45,249 nt of DNA from Rhodospirillaceae bacterium. Its GTDB lineage: Bacteria > Pseudomonadota > Alphaproteobacteria > Rhodospirillales > Magnetospirillaceae. The notes under the pieces are model-generated. The model saw nothing but the letters and a program-made list of their open reading frames with translations. It did no database searches and was not told the DNA's origin. A program made the translations under genes and the position numbers. Positions 38,109 through 45,249 of this stretch are shown here, piece after piece (the stretch's first letter is position 1; each line of letters begins with the position of its first letter). The stretch covers positions 1-45,249 of the forward strand of contig JASLCK010000325.1 in the NCBI GenBank assembly GCA_030151865.1, given 5' to 3'.

Positions 38109-38987
38109 TTAACGTCGCCGTGAAACCGGGCGGCGTTCGTCGGGGGCGATGTGCAGGGATGGCTCGCGTCGGCCATGATGGGTGTCGTGGCCCCGGTCAA
38201 AGGACGGTTCGCGGCGCGCCTCGTCGTATCCGCCCCGATCAAACCCGCCCCGGTCAAATCCACCATGCCCGCGTTGAGCATAGGAATCGGCGTAAGGGTT
38301 GCTGTTTTGACGGCGCATGGCCCAACGCACCAGCAGCAGGAACGGCAGCAGGATCAGGCCGACCCGCAAACCATATCCGACCATGACGGCGGTTTCGTCG
38401 CCGACCATCGATCCGCCGATGATGCTTTCGCCGATATCGATGCCGAAGAACCCGCCAACGATGCCGCTGGCGAAGGGATGTTCAAACCAAAAGCCGCTGG
38501 TCAATTGCGGACGGCTGGTGCCCATGGGGGCCGGGGCGGGGGCCCCGGCGGGGGCACCTTCAGCCTGGACCGAGGGGCGCGGCGCGGCGTTGGGTTCAGA
38601 CGGGCTGGCCGTACCGGCAGCCGGAGCTGGCGGACGTGCGCCATAGGCGGGTGCGGTCGAAGGTGCCGCCGCCGGGGCCGCCGCCGGGGCTGATTGGGTG
38701 CCGGGCGGCAGGCCGGGGATGACGGCGGTCCCGGCATCCACCTTGGGCAGGGCGGGGGCGGCGATCGGGGCCGAAGGGGCCTTGGCGCTGCTGGGAAGGC
38801 CCGATACCGGATCGCTGCTTTTGGTCTTGCCCAGGGCGCCGACGGTGGGGTCGTTCCAGTCCGGGGTGTAATGCTGCTTTTTGTCGGCGGCGGTGGCCGG
38901 GTTGGCCAGGGCTGCCGCCAGGGTCGCGGCGCAGGCCAAGCCCAAGGCGGATTTCAGCGCCGAACGGCAGGTGTGACGGAACATCAC
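38109..38987 (-). CDS. Pro/Ala-rich membrane protein with Gly-Phe-Asp-Arg repeats
   Basis: A 292-residue protein with a signal peptide (SALGLACAATLAAALANPAT, cleavage before ADKKQ), a Pro/Ala-rich linker (residues about 60-160), two hydrophobic segments (ASGIVGGFFGIDIGESIIGG and YGLRVGLILLPFLLLVRWAM) and a cytoplasmic tail with GGFDRGGFDRGGYDEARREP repeats. The linker-plus-hairpin arrangement resembles the N-terminal part of alphaproteobacterial Tim44-like proteins, but the Tim44 lipid-binding domain is missing. The tail is strongly basic and could bind nucleic acid or another protein. No function is assigned. Confidence 0.7.
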   Translation of the reverse strand: MMFRHTCRSALKSALGLACAATLAAALANPATAADKKQHYTPDWNDPTVGALGKTKSSDPVSGLPSSAKAPSAPIAAPALPKVDAGTAVIPGLPPGTQSAPAAAPAAAPSTAPAYGARPPAPAAGTASPSEPNAAPRPSVQAEGAPAGAPAPAPMGTSRPQLTSGFWFEHPFASGIVGGFFGIDIGESIIGGSMVGDETAVMVGYGLRVGLILLPFLLLVRWAMRRQNSNPYADSYAQRGHGGFDRGGFDRGGYDEARREPSFDRGHDTHHGRREPSLHIAPDERRPVSRRR

Positions 38988-39081
38988 GGCAAGGCGTCCT
39001 TTATGTCTGCAAAGACGAAAATAACGGAAACACTAAGCATTACGGAATTCCGCCCTCCGGGTGAAGGGCCAATCTGGCAGG

Positions 39082-41883
39082 TCAGGCATCCGGTTCCTGA
39101 TTTTCCGGTTCGGGCAGAGCGGGATGGGATGCCAGAAAGCTCCTGACTTCGCGCACGGCCTCGGCCAGACCAACCCGACGCGGCGTCACCCCCGGCGGAA
39201 AAGCGCCGTTGAGGCGTGACGGCATCAAAGGGTCCAGCAGAACGAACACCCCATGATCGCCCGCCCGGCGCACCAGACGGCCAAAGGCCTGTTTCAGGCG
39301 CAACCGGGTGATCATATCGTCGTAATGACGCCCGCCGAACAGTGGACGGCGCGCCTTGTGCAGAATGTCGGGACGCGGCCAGGGCACGCGATCGAACACG
39401 ATCAGCCGCAGCGAGCGGCCCGGCACATCGACGCCGTCGCGCATGGCGTCGGTGCCCAGCAGGCAGGCGTCTTCCTCGGCGCGGAAGATATCGACGATGG
39501 TCGATGTGTCCATGCCGTCCACATGCTGGGCCAAAAGATCGATCCCGGCTTCGTCCAGCGCGCCCGCGATGCGTTCATGCACCGCCTTCAGACGGCTGAC
39601 GGCGGTAAACAGGCCAAGCCCGCCGCCGCCTGCCGCCAGGAACAGTTCCCGATAGGCGGCGGCCACCTGATTCATGTCGTCCTTGCGGACGTCGCCCACC
39701 ACCAGCACGCGGGTGGATTTGGCATAGTCAAAGGGCGACGGCACGGCGGCGCGCACGGCGGGCAGCGCCAGATGGGCTGCCCCGGTGCGCCGTTCGGCGG
39801 CGCGCCAGTCGGCATCCACATTGCCCGATCCGTCGCGCAACGTGGCCGAGGTGATCACCAGCCCCTGGGCCGGTTCCGCCACATGGCGGGCGAACGGCAC
39901 CGACGGATCGGCCCAATGGCGGTGAAAGCTGATATCGACGTCGCGGCCGTCGATCCGTTCCACCGCGAACCAATCGACGAACTGATAATCGTTGGTGCCC
40001 GCCACCGTGCCCAGCATGGCCCGCCAGGCGAAGATCGGGGTCAGCGCGCGCCGGTCAATGCTGCGCGCAATGGATTCGATGCGCTGGCGGGTGGCGCTGT
40101 CCAACTCGGCGGCTTCGTCGGACAAAAGGTCGATCAGCGACTTGGCCAGCACCTTTAAGGGCTGGATCAGTTCATCCAGGCGGATATCCAACTCGTCGGC
40201 GCTGTCGGCCAGACCGGGTAAGGCGGGGAAGGGTTCGCATTCCAGGCTATAGGGGCTGTCCTGGCCGTTGGTGTGGGCATAAACCTGTTGGCGCACCAGG
40301 GCCAGAAAGGCTTCGCAGGGGCCTTGCGGCGTGCCTTCGGTGACACGCTGATGCCAGCCGGGTGCAGGCAGAATGCGGGCCGCACGCAAAGCATCGTCCA
40401 GGGCTTCCGCCGCCGCTTCGCTGTCGCCGACCAAATCTTCGCACCGCCGCCGCAGGCCGCGCGCCCGGCTGCGTTGACCATCGGCTTCGGCCCCCAACAG
40501 CCAGCGGCGCAGTTCGGCGGCTTCGAACCCCGACAGGGACGCCGAAAAAGCGCTGTCGGCGGCTTCGAAGACATGATGGCCTTCGTCGAAGACATAGCGG
40601 GTCGGCAAGGTGTTGTCGTCCAGGCCGCCAAAAGCCGCCTGCATCATCACCAGGGCATGGTTGGCCACCACGATGTCGGCCCGTTTGGCCCGGCGCACGG
40701 TGCGTTCGATGAAGCATTTGCGGAAATGCGGACAGGCGGAATAGATGCATTCGCCGCGCCGGTCGGCCAAGCCGATGGTGCGGTGCCGGCCCAACAGATC
40801 GATCAGCCAGCCAGGCAGATCACCGCCCACCATATCGCCGTCGCGGGTCGCCAAAGCCCAGCGGGCCATCAGCCCCAGGGCTACCACTTCGGCGGCCTTG
40901 GACGGATCGGCCCCGCGTGGGGCGGCGCGCATCACCGCTTCTTCCAGGTTCAGCAGGCACAGATAGTTTTCCCGCCCCTTGCGGATTACCACCTTGCGGG
41001 CTTTGACCGAGGGGTCGGGATGCAGGCGCGACAGTTCGCTGTCCAACTGGCGTTGCAGATTGCGGGTAAAGGTGCTGATCCACACCGGCCCCTGATTCTT
41101 CTCGGCCCACAGGCTGGCGGGGGCGATATAGCCCAGGGTCTTGCCGGTGCCGGTGCCTGCTTCCAGCAACACCACATTGGGGGCGTCGGGGGTCTGGCGC
41201 GGGGCAAAGGCCAGGGCGGCGGCCGAGGCGTAATCGGCCTGACTGGGGCGGGGCTCGGCATGGGCCCCCAGAATTTCCGCCAGCCGGGCGCGGGCCTCGG
41301 TCGGATCGACGGCGATGTTGCCGGGCGGCGGTTCGGGCGCATGTTCCGACCATTCGGGCAGGCGGTCCCACACCTTCAGGGCGGCGTTGCCGCGTCCCTG
41401 TTCATCCTCGGCCCCCAGGGCGGCGATGACGCCGGGTCCCCAACTCCATCCCACCTTGGTCATGGCCCAGGCGGTGCCGCGCGCATCCGACTGGCGGCTG
41501 GGATGATCGCGCGGCGTCAGCCGCATCAGTTCGTCCAGCAACTGATAGGCGGCGCGGGCCAGCAATTCGGCCTCGTCCTCGTGATGGCGGGGCGCGGGCA
41601 GGTTCAGAACCTGGGCCAGTCCGCGCACGGTCGGCAGGCAAAAACGCGCCGGGCGGACAAAGGCGAACAGTTCCAAAAGATCATAGCAGGGGAAGGGATC
41701 GCACTTCAGCCGCGCCGCCACGGCGGGCAGGTGGCACAGCAGCGGCGGCTCGGCCCGGACGCGTCTGGCGGCGTCACCGTGGGACAGATCTTCGATTTCC
41801 CCGTCCGGCGTCAGCCAGACCGCCCCCTTGGGGTGGACGATCAAAGCGGGCGAACTGGGCAGAATGACGCGGGGCGGGCTCAT
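39082..41883 (-). CDS. dinG: ATP-dependent DNA helicase DinG-like (Fe-S, XPD family)
   Basis: A 933-residue superfamily 2 helicase. Walker A is LLEAGTGTGKTLGYIAP (K248). The iron-sulphur cluster cysteines are likely C309, C379, C384 and C390 (NYLCLLN, ECIYSACPHFRKCF). The DEGH box is YVFDEGHHVFEAADSAFS (433-436). C-terminal motifs are GLGLFTAVSRLKAVHERIAG, LLGTDAMRDGVDVPGRSLRL, FDRVPWPRPD and QAFGRLVRRAGDHGVFVLLD. The N-terminal 230 residues are an extension common in alphaproteobacterial members. DinG-type helicases resolve R-loops, D-loops and G-quadruplexes, aiding repair. Confidence 0.94.
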   Translation of the reverse strand: MSPPRVILPSSPALIVHPKGAVWLTPDGEIEDLSHGDAARRVRAEPPLLCHLPAVAARLKCDPFPCYDLLELFAFVRPARFCLPTVRGLAQVLNLPAPRHHEDEAELLARAAYQLLDELMRLTPRDHPSRQSDARGTAWAMTKVGWSWGPGVIAALGAEDEQGRGNAALKVWDRLPEWSEHAPEPPPGNIAVDPTEARARLAEILGAHAEPRPSQADYASAAALAFAPRQTPDAPNVVLLEAGTGTGKTLGYIAPASLWAEKNQGPVWISTFTRNLQRQLDSELSRLHPDPSVKARKVVIRKGRENYLCLLNLEEAVMRAAPRGADPSKAAEVVALGLMARWALATRDGDMVGGDLPGWLIDLLGRHRTIGLADRRGECIYSACPHFRKCFIERTVRRAKRADIVVANHALVMMQAAFGGLDDNTLPTRYVFDEGHHVFEAADSAFSASLSGFEAAELRRWLLGAEADGQRSRARGLRRRCEDLVGDSEAAAEALDDALRAARILPAPGWHQRVTEGTPQGPCEAFLALVRQQVYAHTNGQDSPYSLECEPFPALPGLADSADELDIRLDELIQPLKVLAKSLIDLLSDEAAELDSATRQRIESIARSIDRRALTPIFAWRAMLGTVAGTNDYQFVDWFAVERIDGRDVDISFHRHWADPSVPFARHVAEPAQGLVITSATLRDGSGNVDADWRAAERRTGAAHLALPAVRAAVPSPFDYAKSTRVLVVGDVRKDDMNQVAAAYRELFLAAGGGGLGLFTAVSRLKAVHERIAGALDEAGIDLLAQHVDGMDTSTIVDIFRAEEDACLLGTDAMRDGVDVPGRSLRLIVFDRVPWPRPDILHKARRPLFGGRHYDDMITRLRLKQAFGRLVRRAGDHGVFVLLDPLMPSRLNGAFPPGVTPRRVGLAEAVREVRSFLASHPALPEPENQEPDA

Positions 41884-42075
41884 GGCGCGCAGTATAAGGG
41901 GGACGTTCGGCGGACGCTATCGGCTTGTCTGCGACCAACGGCGGGAAAAACGTAAAAACCATCCCATCCCTACGGATAAAACACAGAAAGGGATTTGCTG
42001 CTGATCTATCAAGGGTTTACAATTCCATACAACGATCAGGGGGGCGGTCCCCCATCTGCACAAGGGGGCATTAAG

Positions 42076-42462
42076 ATGCGTAAGATGCTTGTTTCTCTGG
42101 TGGCGGCGGCTTTGGCTGTCACGGCGTCTTCTGCCGCCGTGGCGGCCACCAAGAAAGCCACCGTCAGTTTCTCGGAAGACGTTTTTCCGGTGTTGCAGAT
42201 GCGCTGCGGTTCGTGCCATCAGCCGGGCGGCGATGGTTTCGAAAAAAGCGGTCTGGATCTGCGGTCCTATGAAGGCCTGATGAAGGGCACTAAGTTTGGC
42301 CCGATCGTGCAGCCCGGCGATGTGACCACCAGCAATCTGATGGTTCTGCTGGATGGTCGCGCCGACAAGAGCATTCAGATGCCGCACGGCAAGAAGAAGC
42401 TGTCCACCTGTGACCGCGATCTGATCCGCACCTGGATCCACGAAGGCGCGCAGAACAACTAA
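42076..42462 (+). CDS. Secreted single-heme c-type cytochrome
   Basis: The ATG at 42076 (MRKMLVSLVAAALAVTASSA) has AAGGGGG upstream; 128 residues. The signal peptide ends before ATKKATV. The heme site is VLQMRCGSCHQPGG (C44, C47, H48). The following GFEKSGLDLRSYEGLMKGTK and PGDVTTSNLMVLLDG with QMPHGKK (M102 as possible axial ligand) match the Planctomycete-type cytochrome C (PSCyt1) pattern. It is periplasmic, and a partner oxidoreductase is not encoded nearby. A strong terminator follows, so it is a single-gene unit. Confidence 0.88.
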   Translation: MRKMLVSLVAAALAVTASSAAVAATKKATVSFSEDVFPVLQMRCGSCHQPGGDGFEKSGLDLRSYEGLMKGTKFGPIVQPGDVTTSNLMVLLDGRADKSIQMPHGKKKLSTCDRDLIRTWIHEGAQNN

Positions 42463-42484
42463 GTCCGTTTCTCCTTTCTGCAGG

Positions 42485-42528
42485 ACCGGGCGTTCCTCCC
42501 TTGGTTTGGAACGCCCGGTTTTGTTTTT
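42485..42528 (+). terminator. Intrinsic terminator of the cytochrome gene
   Basis: ACCGGGCGTTCC at 42485-42496 pairs with GGAACGCCCGGT at 42508-42519, followed by TTTTGTTTTT. It lies 22 bases after the cytochrome stop codon. Confidence 0.93.
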
Positions 42529-42622
42529 GTGTCTGTTATGGCGTCGATGGTGCGTTTAAGATGCCGACACTGTTCATGGCGATGGCGCGGGGGCGCCATT
42601 CGTGCCGACGATGGGGGATTGC

Positions 42623-43246
42623 ATGCGTGGAACGATTTTGGGGTATGACGCCGTAAACCATACGGGCGTCATCAGTGGCTTTGACGGCAATCGGTATGAC
42701 TTCGTGCGCCAGGAATGGCGGGCCGAAGGGGTGCCCCCGGTTGGTTTGGAAGTGGATTTCCAACCTGTCGAAGGCAAGGCCACCGTTATTTATCCGTTGC
42801 AGACCCCGGCTTCCGCCGCGCCGGTGGCTGCTGGTGCTGCTTCGGCTTCGGCCTCTGCTTCGGCCTCTGCCGCGACGGCAGCTTCGGTCGGTGGCGCGGC
42901 CCCTTTCCGGTGGGGCGATTTCCTGTTTTCCTATCAGGGTCGGATCAGCCGTTCGCAGTACTGGCTGAAGTTCCAGTTGCCGTATTTCCTGCTTTCGCTC
43001 GCGATCGGCATTGTCGAGTCCGTGGCGCAGACCCAGGGGGCTTTGACGGCGCTTTGGGGGCTGGCGGTGCTGTGGCCCAGTCTGGTGGTCGCCATCAAGC
43101 GCTGCCATGACCGCGACCGTTCCGGCTGGTGGCTGCTGGTCTTCTATCTGGTGCCGGTGATCGGCTGGATCTGGGGCCTTGTCGAGCTGGGTTTCCTGCG
43201 CGGGACGATCGGCGACAACCGCTTTGGGGCTGACCCGGTGGTGTGA
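42623..43246 (+). CDS. Cold-shock-like OB domain fused to DUF805 membrane domain
   Basis: The ATG at 42623 (MRGTILGYDAVNHTGVISGF) has GGGGGA four bases upstream; 207 residues. Residues 1-60 look like a cold-shock OB fold (GTILGYDAVNHTGVISGFDG, then RYDFVRQEWRAEGVPPVGLE, VDFQPVEGKAT), as in known CSD-DUF805 fusions. A low-complexity Ser/Ala linker (residues about 66-92) precedes the DUF805 domain (WGDFLFSYQGRISRSQYWLK, RCHDRDRSGWWLLVFYLVPV) with about four membrane helices and the final GTIGDNRFGADP motif. It is an inner-membrane protein; the function is unknown. Confidence 0.9.
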   Translation: MRGTILGYDAVNHTGVISGFDGNRYDFVRQEWRAEGVPPVGLEVDFQPVEGKATVIYPLQTPASAAPVAAGAASASASASASAATAASVGGAAPFRWGDFLFSYQGRISRSQYWLKFQLPYFLLSLAIGIVESVAQTQGALTALWGLAVLWPSLVVAIKRCHDRDRSGWWLLVFYLVPVIGWIWGLVELGFLRGTIGDNRFGADPVV

Positions 43247-43346
43247 TCACAAAATCCGGTGATTTTGTCGTCCCATAATTGACGGCGGGGGCTAAGGTGT
43301 CTTAGCCTTCGCCGTTTCCATTTTCTCTGTTGGATATACCGCAGCC

Positions 43347-44939
43347 ATGTCTGATCTCGCTGATTTTGCCCGTTCCGCCAGCGCCTGGCCGTTCCAGGAA
43401 GCCCGTGGTCTTTTGGACGATCGTCTGAAGGGGCAGAAACCGGCGAAAGGCTTTGTGCTGTTTGAAACCGGCTATGGTCCGTCGGGGCTGCCGCATATCG
43501 GCACCTTTGGCGAAGTGGCGCGCACTACCATGGTGCGCCGCGCGTTCGAGCTGCTGGCGCCGGGCATTCCGACCAAGCTGTTTGCGTTCTCGGACGACCG
43601 CGACGGCCTGCGCAAGGTGCCCGACAATATCCCCAACAAGGATCTGGTGCGCGAACATCTGGGCAAGCCGCTGACCGTGGTGCCTGATCCGTTCGGCACC
43701 CACCCCAGCTTCGGCCATCACAACAATGCCCGGCTGCGTTCGTTTCTGGACCAGTACGGGTTCGAATATGAATTTCAAAGCGCCACCGACTGGTATCTGT
43801 CGGGCCGCTTTGACGAAGGCTGTTTGCAGGTTCTGCGCCATTACGACGCCATCATGGATGTGATGCTGCCGACCCTGGGCGAAGAACGTCAGCAGACCTA
43901 CAGCCCGTTCCTGCCGGTCTGCCAAAAGACCGGCAAGGTGTTGCAGGTCCCGGTGGTGGAACGCAATGTCGAGGCCGGAACCATCGTCTATAAGGACGAA
44001 GACGGCAGCTTCGTCGAAACCACCGTTACCGGCGGCAACGTCAAGCTTCAGTGGAAGGCCGACTGGGCCATGCGCTGGTACGTGCTGGGCGTCGATTACG
44101 AAATGTCGGGCAAGGACCTGATCCCCAGCTATCAGTTGGCCAGCAAGATTTGCCGGATCATGGGCGGCACCCCGCCGATGAACTTGAGCTACGAGCTGTT
44201 CCTGGACGATAAGGGCCAGAAGATTTCCAAGTCCAAGGGCAATGGTCTGTCCATGGAAGACTGGCTGCGCTATGCCCCGCCGGAAAGCTTGGCGCTGTTC
44301 ATGTACCAAAAGCCCAAGGCCGCCAAGCGTCTGTATTTCGACGTGATTCCGCGTACCGTGGACGAATATCTGACCTTCCTCGACAAGTTCCCCCAGGAAG
44401 AGGCGGGCAAGCAGCTGAACAACCCGGTCTGGCATATCCATCATGGCAAGCCCCCGGCCCCGGAAACCGGGCTCAGCTATAACATCCTGCTGAACCTGGC
44501 GTCGGTCTGCCATGCCGAAGACCGTTCGGTGCTGTGGCAGTTCATCAGCCGCTATGTGCCGAGCGCCACCCCGGAAACCACGCCGATCCTGGACAAGCTG
44601 GTGGATTACGCGGTCGCTTATTACAAGGACTTCGTCAAGCCCAACAAGGCATACCGCCAGCCTTCGGCCGAGGAAGCCGCCGCCCTGGCCGATCTGCAAA
44701 AGGAATTGGAGGCCCTGGCCGCCGATGCCGACGCCGAAGCGATCCAGAACGTGGTCTATGAAGTGGGCAAGCGCCACCCGGTGTTCGCCGATCTGCGCGC
44801 CTGGTTCCTGGCCTGCTACGAAATCCTGCTGGGCCAGGATCAGGGGCCGCGCATGGGCTCGTTCATCGCCCTTTACGGCGTGACCGAAACCATCGCCCTG
44901 ATCAAGCGGGTCCTGGCCGGGGAAAATCTGGCAGCCTGA
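43347..44939 (+). CDS. lysK: Lysyl-tRNA synthetase, class I
   Basis: A 530-residue class I LysRS that charges tRNA-Lys. The HIGH-type motif is GPSGLPHIGTFGEVARTTMV (P49-T53) and the KMSKS-type motif is GQKISKSKGNGLSMEDWL (K292-S296). The SDDRDGLRKVPDN block after the Rossmann strand is typical of the archaeal/alphaproteobacterial class I enzyme. Length is as expected. No class II LysRS is seen in the window. It is followed by a strong terminator. This gene supports the alphaproteobacterial assignment. Confidence 0.97.
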   Translation: MSDLADFARSASAWPFQEARGLLDDRLKGQKPAKGFVLFETGYGPSGLPHIGTFGEVARTTMVRRAFELLAPGIPTKLFAFSDDRDGLRKVPDNIPNKDLVREHLGKPLTVVPDPFGTHPSFGHHNNARLRSFLDQYGFEYEFQSATDWYLSGRFDEGCLQVLRHYDAIMDVMLPTLGEERQQTYSPFLPVCQKTGKVLQVPVVERNVEAGTIVYKDEDGSFVETTVTGGNVKLQWKADWAMRWYVLGVDYEMSGKDLIPSYQLASKICRIMGGTPPMNLSYELFLDDKGQKISKSKGNGLSMEDWLRYAPPESLALFMYQKPKAAKRLYFDVIPRTVDEYLTFLDKFPQEEAGKQLNNPVWHIHHGKPPAPETGLSYNILLNLASVCHAEDRSVLWQFISRYVPSATPETTPILDKLVDYAVAYYKDFVKPNKAYRQPSAEEAAALADLQKELEALAADADAEAIQNVVYEVGKRHPVFADLRAWFLACYEILLGQDQGPRMGSFIALYGVTETIALIKRVLAGENLAA

Positions 44940-44962
44940 TCGCTATCGCTGTTGGACTGCAA

Positions 44963-44997
44963 AAAGGCCCCCTGTGTTGATGACACAGGGGGCCTTT
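44963..44997. terminator. Bidirectional intrinsic terminator after lysK
   Basis: AAAGGCCCCCTGTGT at 44963-44977 pairs with ACACAGGGGGCCTTT at 44983-44997 around a 5-base loop. A-rich and T-rich flanks allow termination of both lysK and the convergent chemotaxis gene. Confidence 0.92.
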
Positions 44998-45019
44998 GTC
45001 GTTTTAAAAGGGTGTTGAT

Positions 45020-45249
45020 TTACGCCAGCTTGATCTCGTCGATGAAGCCGGTGACGTCCTGGTGCAGACGGTGCGCTTCCTGGGCCAGGGTGTCGGCCAG
45101 ATTGGACAGATGCCCGGCACTGCCGCCGGTGCGCTGGGCGGCGTCCATGACGCCGACGATCGAGGATGACACTTCGGCCGTACCCGCCGCCGCCTGTTGG
45201 ACGTTGCGGGCGATTTCCTGGGTGGCGGCCCCTTGCTGTTCCACCGCGC
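45020..45249 (-). CDS. Methyl-accepting chemotaxis protein, C-terminal end
   Basis: Only the last 75 or so codons are inside the window; the frame is open to the edge. The visible protein (VEQQGAATQEIARNVQQAAA, GTAEVSSSIVGVMDAAQRTG, LADTLAQEAHRLHQDVTGFI) is the C-terminal part of the cytoplasmic signalling coiled coil of chemotaxis receptors, including a methylation-helix heptad pattern. There is no CheR-binding pentapeptide at the C-terminus (ends DEIKLA). The sensor part is not visible. Confidence 0.92.
   Translation of the reverse strand, partial: AVEQQGAATQEIARNVQQAAAGTAEVSSSIVGVMDAAQRTGGSAGHLSNLADTLAQEAHRLHQDVTGFIDEIKLA

Overview
The window is high-GC DNA carrying most of an integrated Mu-like transposable phage (about 1-32,714, truncated at its left edge) next to roughly 12.5 kb of bacterial chromosome (about 32,715-45,249). 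The host looks like an alphaproteobacterium, most plausibly of the Rhodospirillales/Magnetospirillum type: it has a class I lysyl-tRNA synthetase, the GC level is high, and the helicase and chemotaxis genes are of that kind. The genus is an inference from gene content only.

The prophage lies in reverse orientation, so its genome starts near 32.7 kb and runs towards position 1. Its transposition end carries three TGTCTAAAA boxes spaced like MuA sites L1/L2/L3 and four tandem 10-bp units between L1 and L2. Next come a plus-strand XRE repressor (31,525) with a signal-peptide gene behind it that is interrupted by an amber codon, and three TGCCC-N4-GGGCA operators, one of them inside a candidate early promoter. 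The early operon runs leftward: Ner, a CII-like regulator, a free-standing copy of the MuA N-terminal DNA-binding domain, MuA, MuB, a run of small regulators and hypothetical proteins, GemA, and a Mor/C-type activator at 21.3 kb.

The late region follows in Mu order: SleB-type endolysin, holin-like protein, small proteins, gp25-gp29 (terminase and portal), F with a C-terminal BECR-type nuclease domain, protease/scaffold I, decoration protein, major capsid T, connectors, sheath L, tube M, tail chaperones G/GT, tape measure, N, P and baseplate genes gp45-gp48. Nearly all genes overlap by ATGA or GTGA or lie within a few bases, which suggests strong translational coupling. Only two sizeable non-coding gaps occur, 13,593-13,933 and 21,056-21,294. 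They share a 17/18-identical element at the same distance from a -10-like box, at the places where Mu has its C-activated promoters PI and Plys.

Regulatory features read from sequence: a textbook -1 frameshift site (A_AAT_TTT plus a hairpin) between the tail chaperone frames; a 15-bp stem that buries the endolysin ribosome-binding site; and a 112-nt tRNA-like structure upstream of the endolysin.

The chromosomal part holds a small unknown gene, a divergent AraC regulator/SDR pair, a DsbA/FrnE-like thiol protein, a CHASE-type membrane histidine kinase, a Pro/Ala-rich membrane protein, a DinG helicase, a single-heme cytochrome, a cold-shock-like/DUF805 fusion, class I LysRS and the end of a chemotaxis receptor. 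Several clear intrinsic terminators separate these units.
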